DNA of 48,365 nucleotides from Oscillospiraceae bacterium (GCA_916988195.3 CAKASQ030000020.1:1-48365); one strand, 5' to 3'. Shown: positions 31,433 through 39,991, counted from the stretch's first letter. The notes: a model not told the origin generated them from the letters alone. A program made the numbers and translations.

Positions 31433-31822
31433 ATGGCGATTCGGAAAATTCCGACGACGGCGGATATTTATCTGGAAGTGGACGGCGTACGTGTGGCGGT
31501 GGTGCAGAGCTACAAGGTGACGGCGAGCCGGGAGAGCAAGGCCATTTACGCGTTCGGCCAGTCGGAACCGGTGACGACGATTCGCGGGCAGAGCCAGTAT
31601 ACGCTGGAGCTGACGCGGATCTACGCGACGGACGAGGCAATTCGAGACGGGCTGAGCTTTGCGGATATGGGAGAGTTTTCGCTCGTGATCTGCAAGCCTG
31701 ACCGGAACGTGATCTACACGGGCTGCCAGTGGAAGAGCTTGCAGGAGAGCGCGGAGGTCGGCGGAAACGTGCTGGAAAAGGTAACGGTTGAGGCAGGCCG
31801 TCGGGTGGAAAACCTGTTATGA
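31433..31822 (+). CDS. Tail tube protein (XkdM-like)
   Basis: 129 aa, beta-rich, from ATG 31433, 6 nt after GGAGG. Motifs ADIYLEVDGVRVAVVQSYKV, KAIYAFGQSEPVTTIRGQSQ and LELTRIYATD are those of myophage tube subunits in PBSX-like phages. It follows the sheath as expected and shares its operon. The ORF begins earlier in the same frame but that start lies inside the ribosome site. Confidence 0.9.
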   Translation: MAIRKIPTTADIYLEVDGVRVAVVQSYKVTASRESKAIYAFGQSEPVTTIRGQSQYTLELTRIYATDEAIRDGLSFADMGEFSLVICKPDRNVIYTGCQWKSLQESAEVGGNVLEKVTVEAGRRVENLL

Positions 31823-32487
31823 GGAACGAAGCGTTTTTGAGGCTTTTTGCCGGAAGCGGGAGACGGGCGTTGGAGAACGGGCTGGAGCTGTGCGTGGTTC
31901 CGGCGTTTGCGGTCTTGCAGGCGCGCAGAGAGGCGCTGGACGCGTGCGGGGATGATGCGCAGGCGCTTGGGATCTGGATGAACGTGTGCCTTCTGGCGCG
32001 GGCGATTTACCGGGACGGCGCGCGGGCGTTCTCTGGCGGCGAGGCTTTGATGCGGGCAGCCTCCGCAGAGCAGATCGAGCGGTGGACGGAAGATTATGCG
32101 GCGCTCTGCCGGGAGGAAAATCCCGCTTGCAGCGAGGAAAACGCGCAAAAGGCGATGCAGGCGCTGGAGCAGGAAGACTATGAACGGCTCAAGTGGCGCG
32201 TTTTAAGGGCGTTTGGCGTTTTGCCGGGAGAGGCAAGGGCGCGACGGATGACGGATCGGGCGTATCTCTACTGCGCGGCGCAGATGATGCTCGATGAGCA
32301 GGAGAAGCTGGACGCGATGTGCCCGAGCTGCCGGGAGCGGGCGCAGAGAAGGCTCTGCCCGGTGTGCGGCGAGGAAATGCCGGAGGAAAACGCAGGGTTT
32401 GATGAAAGGCGGTTTGAGGAGCTGAGGGATGCTGGAGTATGTGAGACGGCTTCTTCTGGCGCAGACGAGACTTGCGGCGCAGTTTGA
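31819..32487 (+). CDS. Tail assembly chaperone-like protein with zinc ribbon
   Basis: 222 aa, position of XkdN. Mostly helical (about 1-165), then CPSCRERAQRRLCPVCGEE, a C-x2-C-x9-C-x2-C zinc ribbon, and a short acidic end. In phages the chaperone couples tube polymerisation to the tape measure, often by frameshift into a second frame. Here the next ORF overlaps this one by 59 nt in another frame. The chaperone function is inferred from position; the zinc ribbon is not typical. Confidence 0.6.
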   Translation: MRNEAFLRLFAGSGRRALENGLELCVVPAFAVLQARREALDACGDDAQALGIWMNVCLLARAIYRDGARAFSGGEALMRAASAEQIERWTEDYAALCREENPACSEENAQKAMQALEQEDYERLKWRVLRAFGVLPGEARARRMTDRAYLYCAAQMMLDEQEKLDAMCPSCRERAQRRLCPVCGEEMPEENAGFDERRFEELRDAGVCETASSGADETCGAV

Positions 32488-32932
32488 CACTGCGCCGCAG
32501 CCCGAAATTCGGGAGGTTACGCTGCAAATGGAGAAGAAAGAGCAAAATTCTCCGGAGGAGGATGCGCCCGGACAGGAGAAACGGCCGGGGCTTATGCAGA
32601 CGGGCGCGGAGATGGACGGGACAGAGACGTGGTCCGCCGAGCAGGCGTTGCGGGAGATGGCGCGGCAGACGCTGCGGCTCGAGAGCATGCAGCTGCAAAA
32701 ATCGGCGCAGGCGCAGCTGGAGCAGACGAGAAAGATGGAGGCGGCGATGACGGAGCTTACTCAGAGGCAGCGCGTGGATATTACAGCCAGAACACCGGAC
32801 AGCGCAGAGGGCGGCGTGGTGGGAAGCTACCGGCAGAAAATGGAGTTTGCGGGCATTGCGTCGAGTCCGTCGCAGCGGTCGATGCAGGAAATCTCGCGGT
32901 TTTTTGAGCGTGACGCCAGAAGATATGGATAG
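32429..32932 (+). CDS. Short coiled-coil protein in the tape-measure position
   Basis: 167 aa. A long helical stretch SAEQALREMARQTLRLESMQ ... LEQTRKMEAAMTELTQRQRV (about residues 67-115) and a conserved-looking end SMQEISRFFERDARRYG. In PBSX-type clusters this slot holds the ~1000-aa tape-measure protein. No hydrophobic segments or lysozyme/peptidase domains are seen. It is either a minimal ruler, a remnant, or a second chaperone part. The overlap with the chaperone ORF (59 nt) supports coupling. Confidence 0.6.
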   Translation: MLEYVRRLLLAQTRLAAQFDTAPQPEIREVTLQMEKKEQNSPEEDAPGQEKRPGLMQTGAEMDGTETWSAEQALREMARQTLRLESMQLQKSAQAQLEQTRKMEAAMTELTQRQRVDITARTPDSAEGGVVGSYRQKMEFAGIASSPSQRSMQEISRFFERDARRYG

Positions 32933-32985
32933 AAGTTTGAAAACAGCTGACGCTTTTTGACACGAGAGGAAAGAGAGGGAAGACG

Positions 32986-33516
32986 ATGCTGAGAATGCGG
33001 TTTGGATCTTTTGTGTGGCCGAATAATCCGCGGACGTACACCATCAGCTGCAAACGGCAGACGGCGGTACACAAGGTTCCGATGGGGGGCTTTGTGGTGC
33101 AGGATCTGGGGCGGACGGCGACGGTGATGAAGGGCGAGGGCGAGTTTTTCGGCGCGGATGCCTACAGTACGTTTTTGGAGCTGCTGGCGGTTTTTCAGAA
33201 GGGCGGGCGCGGGACGCTGGTACACCCGGTCTGGCAGACAGCGGGTGCGTATTTGACGGAGCTGGAGCTGACGCAGGAGCCGCGAGACGACTATGTAGCC
33301 TACCGGTTCACGTTCTGCGAGGCACCGGGCGCGGCAGAGGAAGCGGCGGGCGATCAAGAGATGAACGGCCAGCGGTTTTATGAGCTGCGCGAGGGGCAGA
33401 CGCTCTGGACCGTCAGCAATGCTTACGGACTGAGCATGACGGAGCTTTTGCGGCTCAATCCGCAGATCGCGAAGCCGAACGAAGTACAAAGCGGGACGAG
33501 GGTGCGGGTGCGATGA
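32986..33516 (+). CDS. LysM-containing tail protein (XkdP-like)
   Basis: 176 aa. The N-terminal ~110 residues form the XkdP-like tail domain (RFGSFVWPNNPRTYTISCKR near the start, VQDLGRTATVMKGEGEFFGA). A C-terminal LysM repeat is at about 124-176: YELREGQTLWTVSNAYGLSM and ELLRLNPQI. This protein links the tube end to the baseplate hub and binds peptidoglycan-like polymer. It follows a 53-nt gap where the tape-measure gene normally lies. Confidence 0.85.
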   Translation: MLRMRFGSFVWPNNPRTYTISCKRQTAVHKVPMGGFVVQDLGRTATVMKGEGEFFGADAYSTFLELLAVFQKGGRGTLVHPVWQTAGAYLTELELTQEPRDDYVAYRFTFCEAPGAAEEAAGDQEMNGQRFYELREGQTLWTVSNAYGLSMTELLRLNPQIAKPNEVQSGTRVRVR

Positions 33517-34436
33517 TCGGAATTGTGACGGATTACGCGGGGAAAAGGACGGCGCTTCCAGCGTTTTTGCAGTGGAGCGTCAAGCGGACGGACGGGGAAC
33601 CGTGCGATAGCTTCAGTGTGCAGTTCGCGTGCGGGAAGAAGACGGCATCCAAGCTTGAGGGGGCGACGGAGTTTCAGGCAGTGGAGGCCGGGAAGGTCGT
33701 GTTCACGGGAATCGTGGACGATTTTGAGCTCCGGCTCGGAAGAGACGGGGCGCTGGCCGAGATCACGGGGCGCGGCATGGCGGGAAGGCTCATGGACATG
33801 CAGGTCCCGGCAGCAGAGTATGTGACAGCACAGCTGGAGGATATTCTGAACGCCTATGTAAGGCCGTGCGGAATTACGAAGATCGAGGCAGTCGAGATGC
33901 CGCCTGTGCAGCAGTTTGTCGTGCAGACAGGTACGACGTGCTATCAGGCTTTGGCGGGATTTTGCAGGCACAGCGCAGATATTTTTCCGCGGTTCCTCGC
34001 GGACGGGACGCTGGTGCTGCGAAAAAATGCACTGGGGAAGCAGGCTTGGCTCGGAGATGAGATTTTGCAGGCGCAGTATGTGCGCAACCGCTACGGTGTG
34101 GCGGCAAGGCAGGTGCTCATCAACACGAGAAACGGCAGCATGCAGGCGGCGGATTACGCGGAGTTCCAAAAACTTGGCGGCACGAGGGTACAGTACGCGG
34201 GCATGACGGGAAACAAGATCCGCGCGAGCTTCCGCACGGCAAAGCAGCGGCTGGATGATGCAAAGCGCGACGAGAAGCTTCTGTATGTGACCGCGCCGGG
34301 CGTTTTTCTGGCGGAGCCGTTGGACATGGTTTCTGTGAAGCTGGACGCGCTCGGGATTTCCGGGACGTTTACGGTGCAGGAGGCGCAGTCAGGGTGCGAC
34401 GAGACGGGAGCGACTTGTACGCTCATTTTGAGGTGA
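33513..34436 (+). CDS. Baseplate hub protein (XkdQ-like)
   Basis: 307 aa. Features of the gp27/gpD-type hub: FQAVEAGKVVFTGIVDDFEL, TGRGMAGRLMDMQVPAAEYV and a central segment ENQ-like beta barrels. It forms the ring joining tail tube and spike. The ATG overlaps the previous stop by 4 nt. It has the usual XkdQ length (about 300-330 aa). Confidence 0.82.
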   Translation: MIGIVTDYAGKRTALPAFLQWSVKRTDGEPCDSFSVQFACGKKTASKLEGATEFQAVEAGKVVFTGIVDDFELRLGRDGALAEITGRGMAGRLMDMQVPAAEYVTAQLEDILNAYVRPCGITKIEAVEMPPVQQFVVQTGTTCYQALAGFCRHSADIFPRFLADGTLVLRKNALGKQAWLGDEILQAQYVRNRYGVAARQVLINTRNGSMQAADYAEFQKLGGTRVQYAGMTGNKIRASFRTAKQRLDDAKRDEKLLYVTAPGVFLAEPLDMVSVKLDALGISGTFTVQEAQSGCDETGATCTLILR

Positions 34437-34441
34437 TGGAG

Positions 34442-34813
34442 ATGTGGTTATCAAAACGTGTGATGGCGGATAGAGACGCGGAGGATCCGGCGACACTCGG
34501 AACGGTGAGCATCGGAGGAAAAAATCCGGCGGTGGTCACGGACGCGGAAAAGCGGCAGGCGAAGGTCATCTCTCCGGGCGGCTATTGCTGGAACCCGGCG
34601 GCGACGGACTGTGTGCTGGTGGTGAAGGGAAATGAGCTGTATGTGGCGGGTATGCCGCAGGAGGGCACGAAGGGGCTCAGGGCCGGAGAGGTAATGCTCT
34701 TTTCCAAGGGCGCGAGCGTGAAGGTGACGAACGACGGGAAGATCCTTCTGAATGGCGATGTGTATGTGCAGGGGGATCTTTACGTGAATGGACAGAAAAT
34801 GGAGGTGCCGTGA
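34442..34813 (+). CDS. Baseplate spike/assembly protein (gpV-like)
   Basis: 123 aa. C-terminal repeats GLRAGEVMLFSKGASVKVTN and DVYVQGDLYVNGQKM fit the beta-helical tail-spike/puncturing family, with a small N-terminal OB-like part. The start is taken as ATG 34442, eight bases after GAGG. An in-frame ATG two codons earlier lies too near the ribosome site. Much shorter than usual gpV (about 200 aa), so the spike is minimal. Confidence 0.75.
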   Translation: MWLSKRVMADRDAEDPATLGTVSIGGKNPAVVTDAEKRQAKVISPGGYCWNPAATDCVLVVKGNELYVAGMPQEGTKGLRAGEVMLFSKGASVKVTNDGKILLNGDVYVQGDLYVNGQKMEVP

Positions 34814-35158
34814 ATGGAAAATCTGCTGCGAGACGGCGACTATGTGCCGAATGGCTTCGGCGGCTTTACGAGGCTTTACGGCGCGCAGGAGGTGCTGGCG
34901 AAAGCGCTTTTTAAGCTCACATGCAGGCGCGGGAGCTTTCCGTTTTTGCAGGACTTGGGCAGCAGGCTCTATGAGCTTGGGCGGCTCCGTCCGTCGGAGC
35001 GGGAGGCCGCGGCAAAAATCTACTGCGAACAGGCCTTGCAGGGAATGGGGCTTACGGTGGACGAGGTGAAGCTGACGCAGCTGCCGAGCGGGCAGGCGAG
35101 CGTAGAGGTCTGCCTCACGTATCAGGACGAAAAACAGGCGTTGGAGGTGCGGATTTGA
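34814..35158 (+). CDS. Baseplate wedge protein (gpW/gp25-like, XkdS position)
   Basis: 114 aa. Features GAQEVLAKALFKLTCRRGSF and PFLQDLGSRLYELGRLRPSE are those of gp25/gpW-like baseplate wedge proteins. It starts directly after the previous stop and overlaps the next gene (TTG start) by 4 nt. It works with the baseplate J protein to hold the sheath at rest. Confidence 0.85.
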   Translation: MENLLRDGDYVPNGFGGFTRLYGAQEVLAKALFKLTCRRGSFPFLQDLGSRLYELGRLRPSEREAAAKIYCEQALQGMGLTVDEVKLTQLPSGQASVEVCLTYQDEKQALEVRI

Positions 35159-36213
35159 AGGAAGTAGACGAGCTTTACGGGAAGATGCTGGCGGTTTTTG
35201 AAGAGAAAACCGGATTTACGATGGACGACACGGCAGACCTTGCCGTCCGGCTGTACGCGGCGGCAGCGCAGATACAGACGCTCTACGCCTACAGCGACTG
35301 GGCGATCAACCAGAGCTTTCCCCAGACGGCGACGGGAGAGTATCTGGACTACCACGCGGCGCTGCGCGGGATTGTGAGAAAGGCGGGGACGAAAGCAAGA
35401 GGCTCGCTGCGATTCCGGCTGGATGCTGCGCGGGAGGACGATCTGACGGTAAAACGCGGCACGGTCTGCGCGACGGCGGGGCTTGTCCGGTTTGTGACGA
35501 CCGAGGACGGCGTCATTGCGGCGGGAGCGCTGTACGCGGATATCCCAGCGGAGGCCGAGAGCGTGGGCACGAGCGGAAACGCGGGTGCGGAGACGATCAC
35601 AGTCATGACCCGCGCGCCGGAGGGCGTGTCCGGTGTGCTCAATCCGAAGGCCTTTACCGGCGGAAGCGGCGCGGAAACAGACGAGGAGCTGCGGGCGCGG
35701 GTGCTCGACAGCTTTATCCGGCTGCCGAACGGCGCAAACGCGGCGTTTTATGAGCTGCGGGCACTAAGCCATGCGGGCGTGGAGGCGGCAGTGGTCATCC
35801 CGAGAATGAACGGGATCGGAACGGTCGGCGTTGTGATTGCCGCGCCGGAGGGCGTGCCGTCGGAGGCGCTTTTGCAGCAGGTGCAGGACGATCTGGACGC
35901 AGTGCGCGAGATCGCGGTGGATGTGACGGTGCTGGCTCCCGAGGTACAGGCGGTTGGCGTTACGGCGCAGCTGCTTCCAAAAACGGGCGTCAGCTTTGAG
36001 ACGGCGAAGGCGGCGGCAGAGAAAGCAGTGCGGGCGCTCTTTACGGGCGCGCTTCTTGGAAAGAGCCTTTATAGGGCCGCCATTTTGAACGCGATTTTTG
36101 AGACAGGGACTGTGCAGAACGTGAAGCTTTTGCAGCCGGAGACGGATATTGACGGGACGGAGCGGACGCTTTGCAGGCTGGGCGAAGTGACGATCACGGA
36201 GGCGGAGGCATGA
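35155..36213 (+). CDS. Baseplate J-like wedge protein (XkdT-like)
   Basis: 352 aa. Baseplate_J signature: residues 2-60 helical (LYGKMLAVFEEKTGFTMDDT), then YHAALRGIVRKAGTKARGSL, beta domain with VGTSGNAGAETITVM and GGSGAETDEELRARVLDSFI, and the C-terminal EVQAVGVTAQLLPKTGVSFE. TTG start (35155), 4-nt overlap with the wedge gene. Full length for the family. Confidence 0.92.
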   Translation: MKEVDELYGKMLAVFEEKTGFTMDDTADLAVRLYAAAAQIQTLYAYSDWAINQSFPQTATGEYLDYHAALRGIVRKAGTKARGSLRFRLDAAREDDLTVKRGTVCATAGLVRFVTTEDGVIAAGALYADIPAEAESVGTSGNAGAETITVMTRAPEGVSGVLNPKAFTGGSGAETDEELRARVLDSFIRLPNGANAAFYELRALSHAGVEAAVVIPRMNGIGTVGVVIAAPEGVPSEALLQQVQDDLDAVREIAVDVTVLAPEVQAVGVTAQLLPKTGVSFETAKAAAEKAVRALFTGALLGKSLYRAAILNAIFETGTVQNVKLLQPETDIDGTERTLCRLGEVTITEAEA

Positions 36214-36776
36214 GCTACGGGAATGAGCTTGTAACGATGCTGCGGCCGCTCGGCGTTTACAGCTTTCGGGAGGGAAGCTTTTCGCTCGCAGAATTGCAGG
36301 CGCTGGGCGCGGCTCTGGACGAGGCGGATGCGAGCTTTTCGAAGGCGCAGAAGGAAACGATCGTTCTGTCGGCGGGGGACGAGGGGCTCTCGAGATGGGA
36401 AGCGCTGTTCCGAAGCAGGCCGCCGGCCAAAACGATTGAGGCCAGACGCGCGGCCATTGCGGGCTTTCTCCGGATCAGCGGCGACAGCTTTACGCTTGCG
36501 GCGCTCAACCGGTGCCTGTGCGCGTGCGGCGTTGCGTGCAGCGTGGAAGAGACCGGGGAGGTCAACCATGTGAAGGTTTGGTTCCCGGGTGTGATGGGGA
36601 TTCCGGATGGGTTCTCGCAGATGAAAATCATCATCGAGGACATTCTGCCGTGCCAACTGGGAATTACATATTGGTTCCGGTACTGCACATGGCAGGAGAC
36701 GGAGGGCTACGGTCTCACATGGGGCGATCTGGACGCGATGACGTGGCACGGGTGGGAGACGTATCACGAGGATTAG
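36210..36776 (+). CDS. Tail protein of DUF2313/YmfQ type (XkdU-like)
   Basis: 188 aa. Residues about 1-110 form the DUF2313 region (ELVTMLRPLGVYSFREGSF, RWEALFRSRPPAKTIEARRA, AIAGFLRISGDSFTLAALNR) and the last part has YWFRYCTWQETEGYGLTWGD. XkdU-like proteins bridge baseplate and tail fibres. It is the last gene of the cluster; no fibre gene follows. It overlaps the baseplate J gene by 4 nt. Confidence 0.85.
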   Translation: MSYGNELVTMLRPLGVYSFREGSFSLAELQALGAALDEADASFSKAQKETIVLSAGDEGLSRWEALFRSRPPAKTIEARRAAIAGFLRISGDSFTLAALNRCLCACGVACSVEETGEVNHVKVWFPGVMGIPDGFSQMKIIIEDILPCQLGITYWFRYCTWQETEGYGLTWGDLDAMTWHGWETYHED

Positions 36777-36791
36777 AGGATAAGAATGGAA

Positions 36792-36833
36792 GAAGGGACG
36801 CGCCGCGTGCGGCGCGTCCCTTCTTGGTATTTT
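36792..36833 (+). terminator. Strong terminator at the end of the phage-like cluster
   Basis: GAAGGGACGCGCC pairs with GGCGCGTCCCTTC (13 bp) around a 6-nt loop, followed by a TTGGTATTTT tract. It ends the operon 15 nt after the last stop codon. Confidence 0.9.
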
Positions 36834-36940
36834 GGCGTGCATTGCGGCGGAAGGTTCGATGCTTTTGCTGAAGGTAGAGACGTCTTCTTGCATTTTTTAA
36901 TGTCGATGATAAATGCTAAAAGATGTGCAAAGATGATACC
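36834..36940. other. Short spacer after the phage cluster
   Basis: 107 nt between the cluster terminator and the end of the integrase remnant, containing an AT-rich stretch and no plausible gene. No repeat marking an attachment site was found. Confidence 0.4.
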
Positions 36941-37399
36941 TTATCTTCTGGAACTGCCTTTTTGTATCCGTTCTGCGTTTGCGTTCATTTGTGCCAGCGG
37001 AACGACCTGAACCTTGTGTGTTTTGGTGCGCCGGAAAATAATCTGGCTGTCCGGCAGGAACACATCCCCGATTAGAATGTTTCGGACAGTCGCAGCGCGA
37101 CATCCGCTGTTCAACAGGAAGTTAATAATCACCCAGTTGCGGTATTCGCAGAAATTGCAATCCGGCGTGGGCTTTTTCAGCAGACGTAATAGCTCCTCAT
37201 CCGTATACGTCTCTTTGACCGTCTCGACCTGTTTGTAATTTGGAACATCGAGTGTCGTATAACCTTCTCTTGCGCACCAGTGTAAAAATGTGCGGAAGAC
37301 GCGCAGATAACTGCTGATAGAATTTTGCGCTAACCCATTTTGACGCATCGAAACGATCATCCGATCAAGGTCAGCTTGCTGTACTGCGCCAAACGTCAT
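36941..37399 (-). pseudogene. Tyrosine recombinase (integrase) fragment
   Basis: About 153 codons. The N-terminal part has the SAM-like DNA-binding core (SSYLRVFRTFLHWCAREGYT). The catalytic domain begins at TDEELLRLLKK, and the first catalytic Arg lies in SGCRAATVRNI. The frame then stops after VQVVPLAQMN, before the H-x-x-R and Tyr motifs, and its 5' part is missing where it abuts ppk. It cannot be active. Phage-type integrases normally lie at prophage ends, so it may be a relic of the neighbouring cluster's former integrase or of another element. Confidence 0.85.
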
Positions 37400-37405
37400 T
37401 TCCGT

Positions 37406-37984
37406 ATGCTGCTGGAGCATATTGACCGGCAGATTGCGCTTGGAACTGACGGCTACATCTGCATCAAAGCAAACTCCGTCACCGAGCGCGAGGTCATTGA
37501 CAAGCTGGTCGAAGCATCCCGTGCGGGCGTCGAGGTGCAGCTCATCATCCGCGGCATCTGCTGTATCCTGCCGGGTGTTCCGGGCCAGACGGAGCATATC
37601 CATGTTACCAGCGTCGTCGGGCGGTTTCTGGAGCATGGGCGCATTTATCAGTTTGGCCGCGGCGAAAATGCCGGGATCTATATTTCATCGGCCGATCTTA
37701 TGACGCGAAATCTGAACCGCCGGGTGGAAATTGCCTGCCCGGTCCATGACGCGCGCCTGCGCGAGCAGCTCCAATGGATATTGGATTCCCAGCTCCGCGA
37801 CACGGCAAAGGCCAGCCTCTTGCTGCCGGACGGCAGCTACTGCAGCAAGCACAGCGCCGTAGCCTTTGATTCTCAGGCGTATTTTATGCAGCAATCCTCG
37901 CACATCCCGGCCCAGCCGGGCAAAGAGCCGCCGAAGCTCATACGGCAGCTGAGAAGGCTGATAAAAGGCGCACTCCGCGCGTGA
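37406..37984 (+). pseudogene. 3' fragment of polyphosphate kinase gene (ppk1)
   Basis: About 193 codons corresponding to the last quarter of polyphosphate kinase. LVEASRAGVEVQLIIRGICC, VPGQTEHIHVTSVVGRFLEH and IYISSADLMTRNLNRRVEIA are conserved C-terminal Ppk1 blocks. The 5' ~70% of the gene, including the phosphorylated His of the catalytic core, is absent. The breakpoint lies near 37,390, where an integrase fragment in the opposite direction begins. It looks like a deletion or insertion-excision scar. Confidence 0.88.
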
Positions 37985-37989
37985 AATGA

Positions 37990-38035
37990 AAAAAGCGCAG
38001 ATCCGGCATTCTCAGGATGCCGGATCTGCGCTTTT
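37990..38035. terminator. Bidirectional terminator
   Basis: AAAAGCGCAGATCCGGCAT and its near-complement ATGCCGGATCTGCGCTTTT form a 19-bp stem with T and A tracts on both sides. It separates the convergent ppk remnant and the S9 peptidase gene. Confidence 0.92.
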
Positions 38036-38071
38036 GAAATGGGGTTCTGGGGAGGCGAGATGCGAAGGGTG

Positions 38072-39991
38072 CTATTGCAGATACGCTTTGAACCAGTTCA
38101 GAATTTCCTGCAGGCGTGTGATGCGGTTATCCGGACGGCCGCTGCGGGAGAGCTCGTGGTTCTCACCATGGAACAGGCAAAGACGTGCCGGGCAGCCTGC
38201 ACGTTTGAGGCAGCTGAACATCTCCAGCGCATCCGGCAGCGGGCAGCGCCAGTCTTCGTCGGAATGGATGAAGAGCGTCGGGGTGTTGCAGTTCGGCGCA
38301 TATTTCAGAGGCGACTCGTTCCAGAGCGCATCGACGCCCTGTTCGCAGGAACCGAGATGTTCGCTGCGGATATTGGTCAGACCAATGTCGCTGAGATACT
38401 CGAAGTTTATCATATTGGAGAAGGAACGCTGCGCACAGGCAGCGGCAAAACGGTTTGTATGGCCGATGATCCAGTTTACCATAAACCCACCGTAGGAGCC
38501 GCCGCAAACGCCGACACGGGAAGCATCAATATCCGCATAGCGATGCAGGGCCGCATCTGTAAAGTCCATAATGTCTGTATAATCGATCGTGCCCCATTTG
38601 CCGCGGATATCGGCAAAGTCCCTGCCGCGTCCGTCAGAGCCGCGCGGATTGCAGTAGAAAACAAAAAAGCCATTGCTCGCCCAGAGCTGCATCTCGTGAT
38701 GGAAAACATCTCCGAATATGGTTTTCGGTCCGCCGTGGATGTGCAGGATGGCAGGGTAACGCTGGCCGGGCATATATCCATAGGGCTTCATGCAGAAGCC
38801 GTGCAGTATCGTACCGTCACGCGCAGGAAAAGAGAAAAGCTCCGGCGCGCTGATGGCGTGGCTTTGCAGGTATGCATCATTGAAGTGCGTGATTTGCCTG
38901 CCGTCGAGATAAAGCTCTGCGACACCATTGCGGGGCATTTTTGCGCATACAATCGAGCTGACGGACAGATCAAAGCTTTCAATGGACCCGGCAAAGCCGT
39001 CTTCCTCGGTGATGTTTTTTTCAATGCTTCCGTCAAAGAGCATGCGGTTGATGCAGCTTCCGTCCATGACAGGGGAAAGAAAATATACGCCGTCAGGACC
39101 GAGGCAGATGCCCTGCCCGCCGCCGTATTTTGCGTCTGAGCCGGTGCCGCCATAGCCGATTTTCATATCAGCATCGGCGAAACGGCGGATTTCTCCGGAG
39201 CCGGTGTCCAGCGTGTAAAAATCGCTGTTTTGTCCCATGCTCTTTCCGGGGCAGTTTTCAATTCCGCTGAAAAGAAGCGAATCGTCCTTCCAGAAGCACA
39301 GCGCAAAGCTGTTGATGCGCCCGACGTTTGTCAATTGCCGGGTTTCACGGCGCTTGACGTCGTAGGCATAAAACGCGGGGGAATAGAGGTAGGGACGATA
39401 ATTCTGCCATGGTGTGGCCTGGAAGATCAGCGTTCCTGCCCGGTAGGTAAAACCGTCGACGTCCGCTGTCTCGTCGCTCAGACGGCGCAGATTCCCGCTG
39501 GCGGCCTCATAAACGTACAGCGCGGTGCGGCGGCCGGAGGTATAGTGCTGCCCATTGCTGCTGAACGGTGCTTCGTCCAGAATATGATACCGCGCCGGTT
39601 CCGGTTGACTGTCATGTACGGCGGTGATGGCAAAGCATCCGTCTGAGAGCGGACGGATTTTTTTGGCTGCAATCGGAAGCGTGAACAGCGGCGTCAGCGA
39701 AGCGGATTCTGCATCGAGCCGGCAGACTGTCGTGCTGCCATGTCCTGTTTTCCAGATGATGAGCGTGTCTGCATCGGCCCAGAAATAATCTCGGACGCAG
39801 CCGCTCTGCGTCAGGCGCGTGCTGCCGGCGCTTGCGCGGGCGTAGACCCAGAGGTCTGTCCGGTAGGCGTTTTCCTCCCGGCTTATTTCGGTCACAAGGT
39901 AAGCGATCTTTTTGCCGTCCAGCGAAAAGCGCGGATCGCTGACATAATGCAGTGCCATGAAATCTTGAATTGCAACAGGTATTTGCTTCAT
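38072..39991 (-). CDS. S9 family prolyl oligopeptidase/acylaminoacyl peptidase
   Basis: 639 aa. An N-terminal seven-bladed propeller-like part (about 1-360), then an alpha/beta-hydrolase. The catalytic triad is Ser in VGVCGGSYGGFMVN (about residue 482), Asp in HSDEDWRCPL and His in GENHELSRSG. The oxyanion-type RGSDGRG and WGTIDYTD motifs are present. There is no signal peptide, so it is cytoplasmic and degrades short peptides after import. A promoter with TATAAT at 40018-40023 and an AATACAATC box lie upstream. It is divergent from ridA. Confidence 0.93.
   Translation of the reverse strand: MKQIPVAIQDFMALHYVSDPRFSLDGKKIAYLVTEISREENAYRTDLWVYARASAGSTRLTQSGCVRDYFWADADTLIIWKTGHGSTTVCRLDAESASLTPLFTLPIAAKKIRPLSDGCFAITAVHDSQPEPARYHILDEAPFSSNGQHYTSGRRTALYVYEAASGNLRRLSDETADVDGFTYRAGTLIFQATPWQNYRPYLYSPAFYAYDVKRRETRQLTNVGRINSFALCFWKDDSLLFSGIENCPGKSMGQNSDFYTLDTGSGEIRRFADADMKIGYGGTGSDAKYGGGQGICLGPDGVYFLSPVMDGSCINRMLFDGSIEKNITEEDGFAGSIESFDLSVSSIVCAKMPRNGVAELYLDGRQITHFNDAYLQSHAISAPELFSFPARDGTILHGFCMKPYGYMPGQRYPAILHIHGGPKTIFGDVFHHEMQLWASNGFFVFYCNPRGSDGRGRDFADIRGKWGTIDYTDIMDFTDAALHRYADIDASRVGVCGGSYGGFMVNWIIGHTNRFAAACAQRSFSNMINFEYLSDIGLTNIRSEHLGSCEQGVDALWNESPLKYAPNCNTPTLFIHSDEDWRCPLPDALEMFSCLKRAGCPARLCLFHGENHELSRSGRPDNRITRLQEILNWFKAYLQ

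Larger units (their letters stand above)
24043..36833 (+). mobile_element. Compact PBSX-like contractile-tail phage cluster (no lysogeny or lysis genes)
   Basis: Nineteen plus-strand genes, mostly with ATGA-type overlaps: terminase, portal, protease, decoration, capsid, connectors, sheath, tube, chaperone, LysM/hub, spike and baseplate (sheath to baseplate as in Bacillus xkdK-xkdU). No integrase, repressor, replication, holin, endolysin, tail fibre or long tape-measure gene is present inside. Base composition and codon use resemble the flanking host genes. It is either a reduced prophage or a domesticated particle cluster. Confidence 0.85.

Noticed and set aside
30306-31640. A 444-codon minus-strand frame covering the tail sheath gene
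   Set aside because: Antisense to an unambiguous sheath gene, low-complexity Arg/Pro composition.
24124-36776. Type VI secretion or extracellular contractile injection system
   Set aside because: The presence of terminase, portal, protease and major capsid genes shows a DNA-packaging phage origin.
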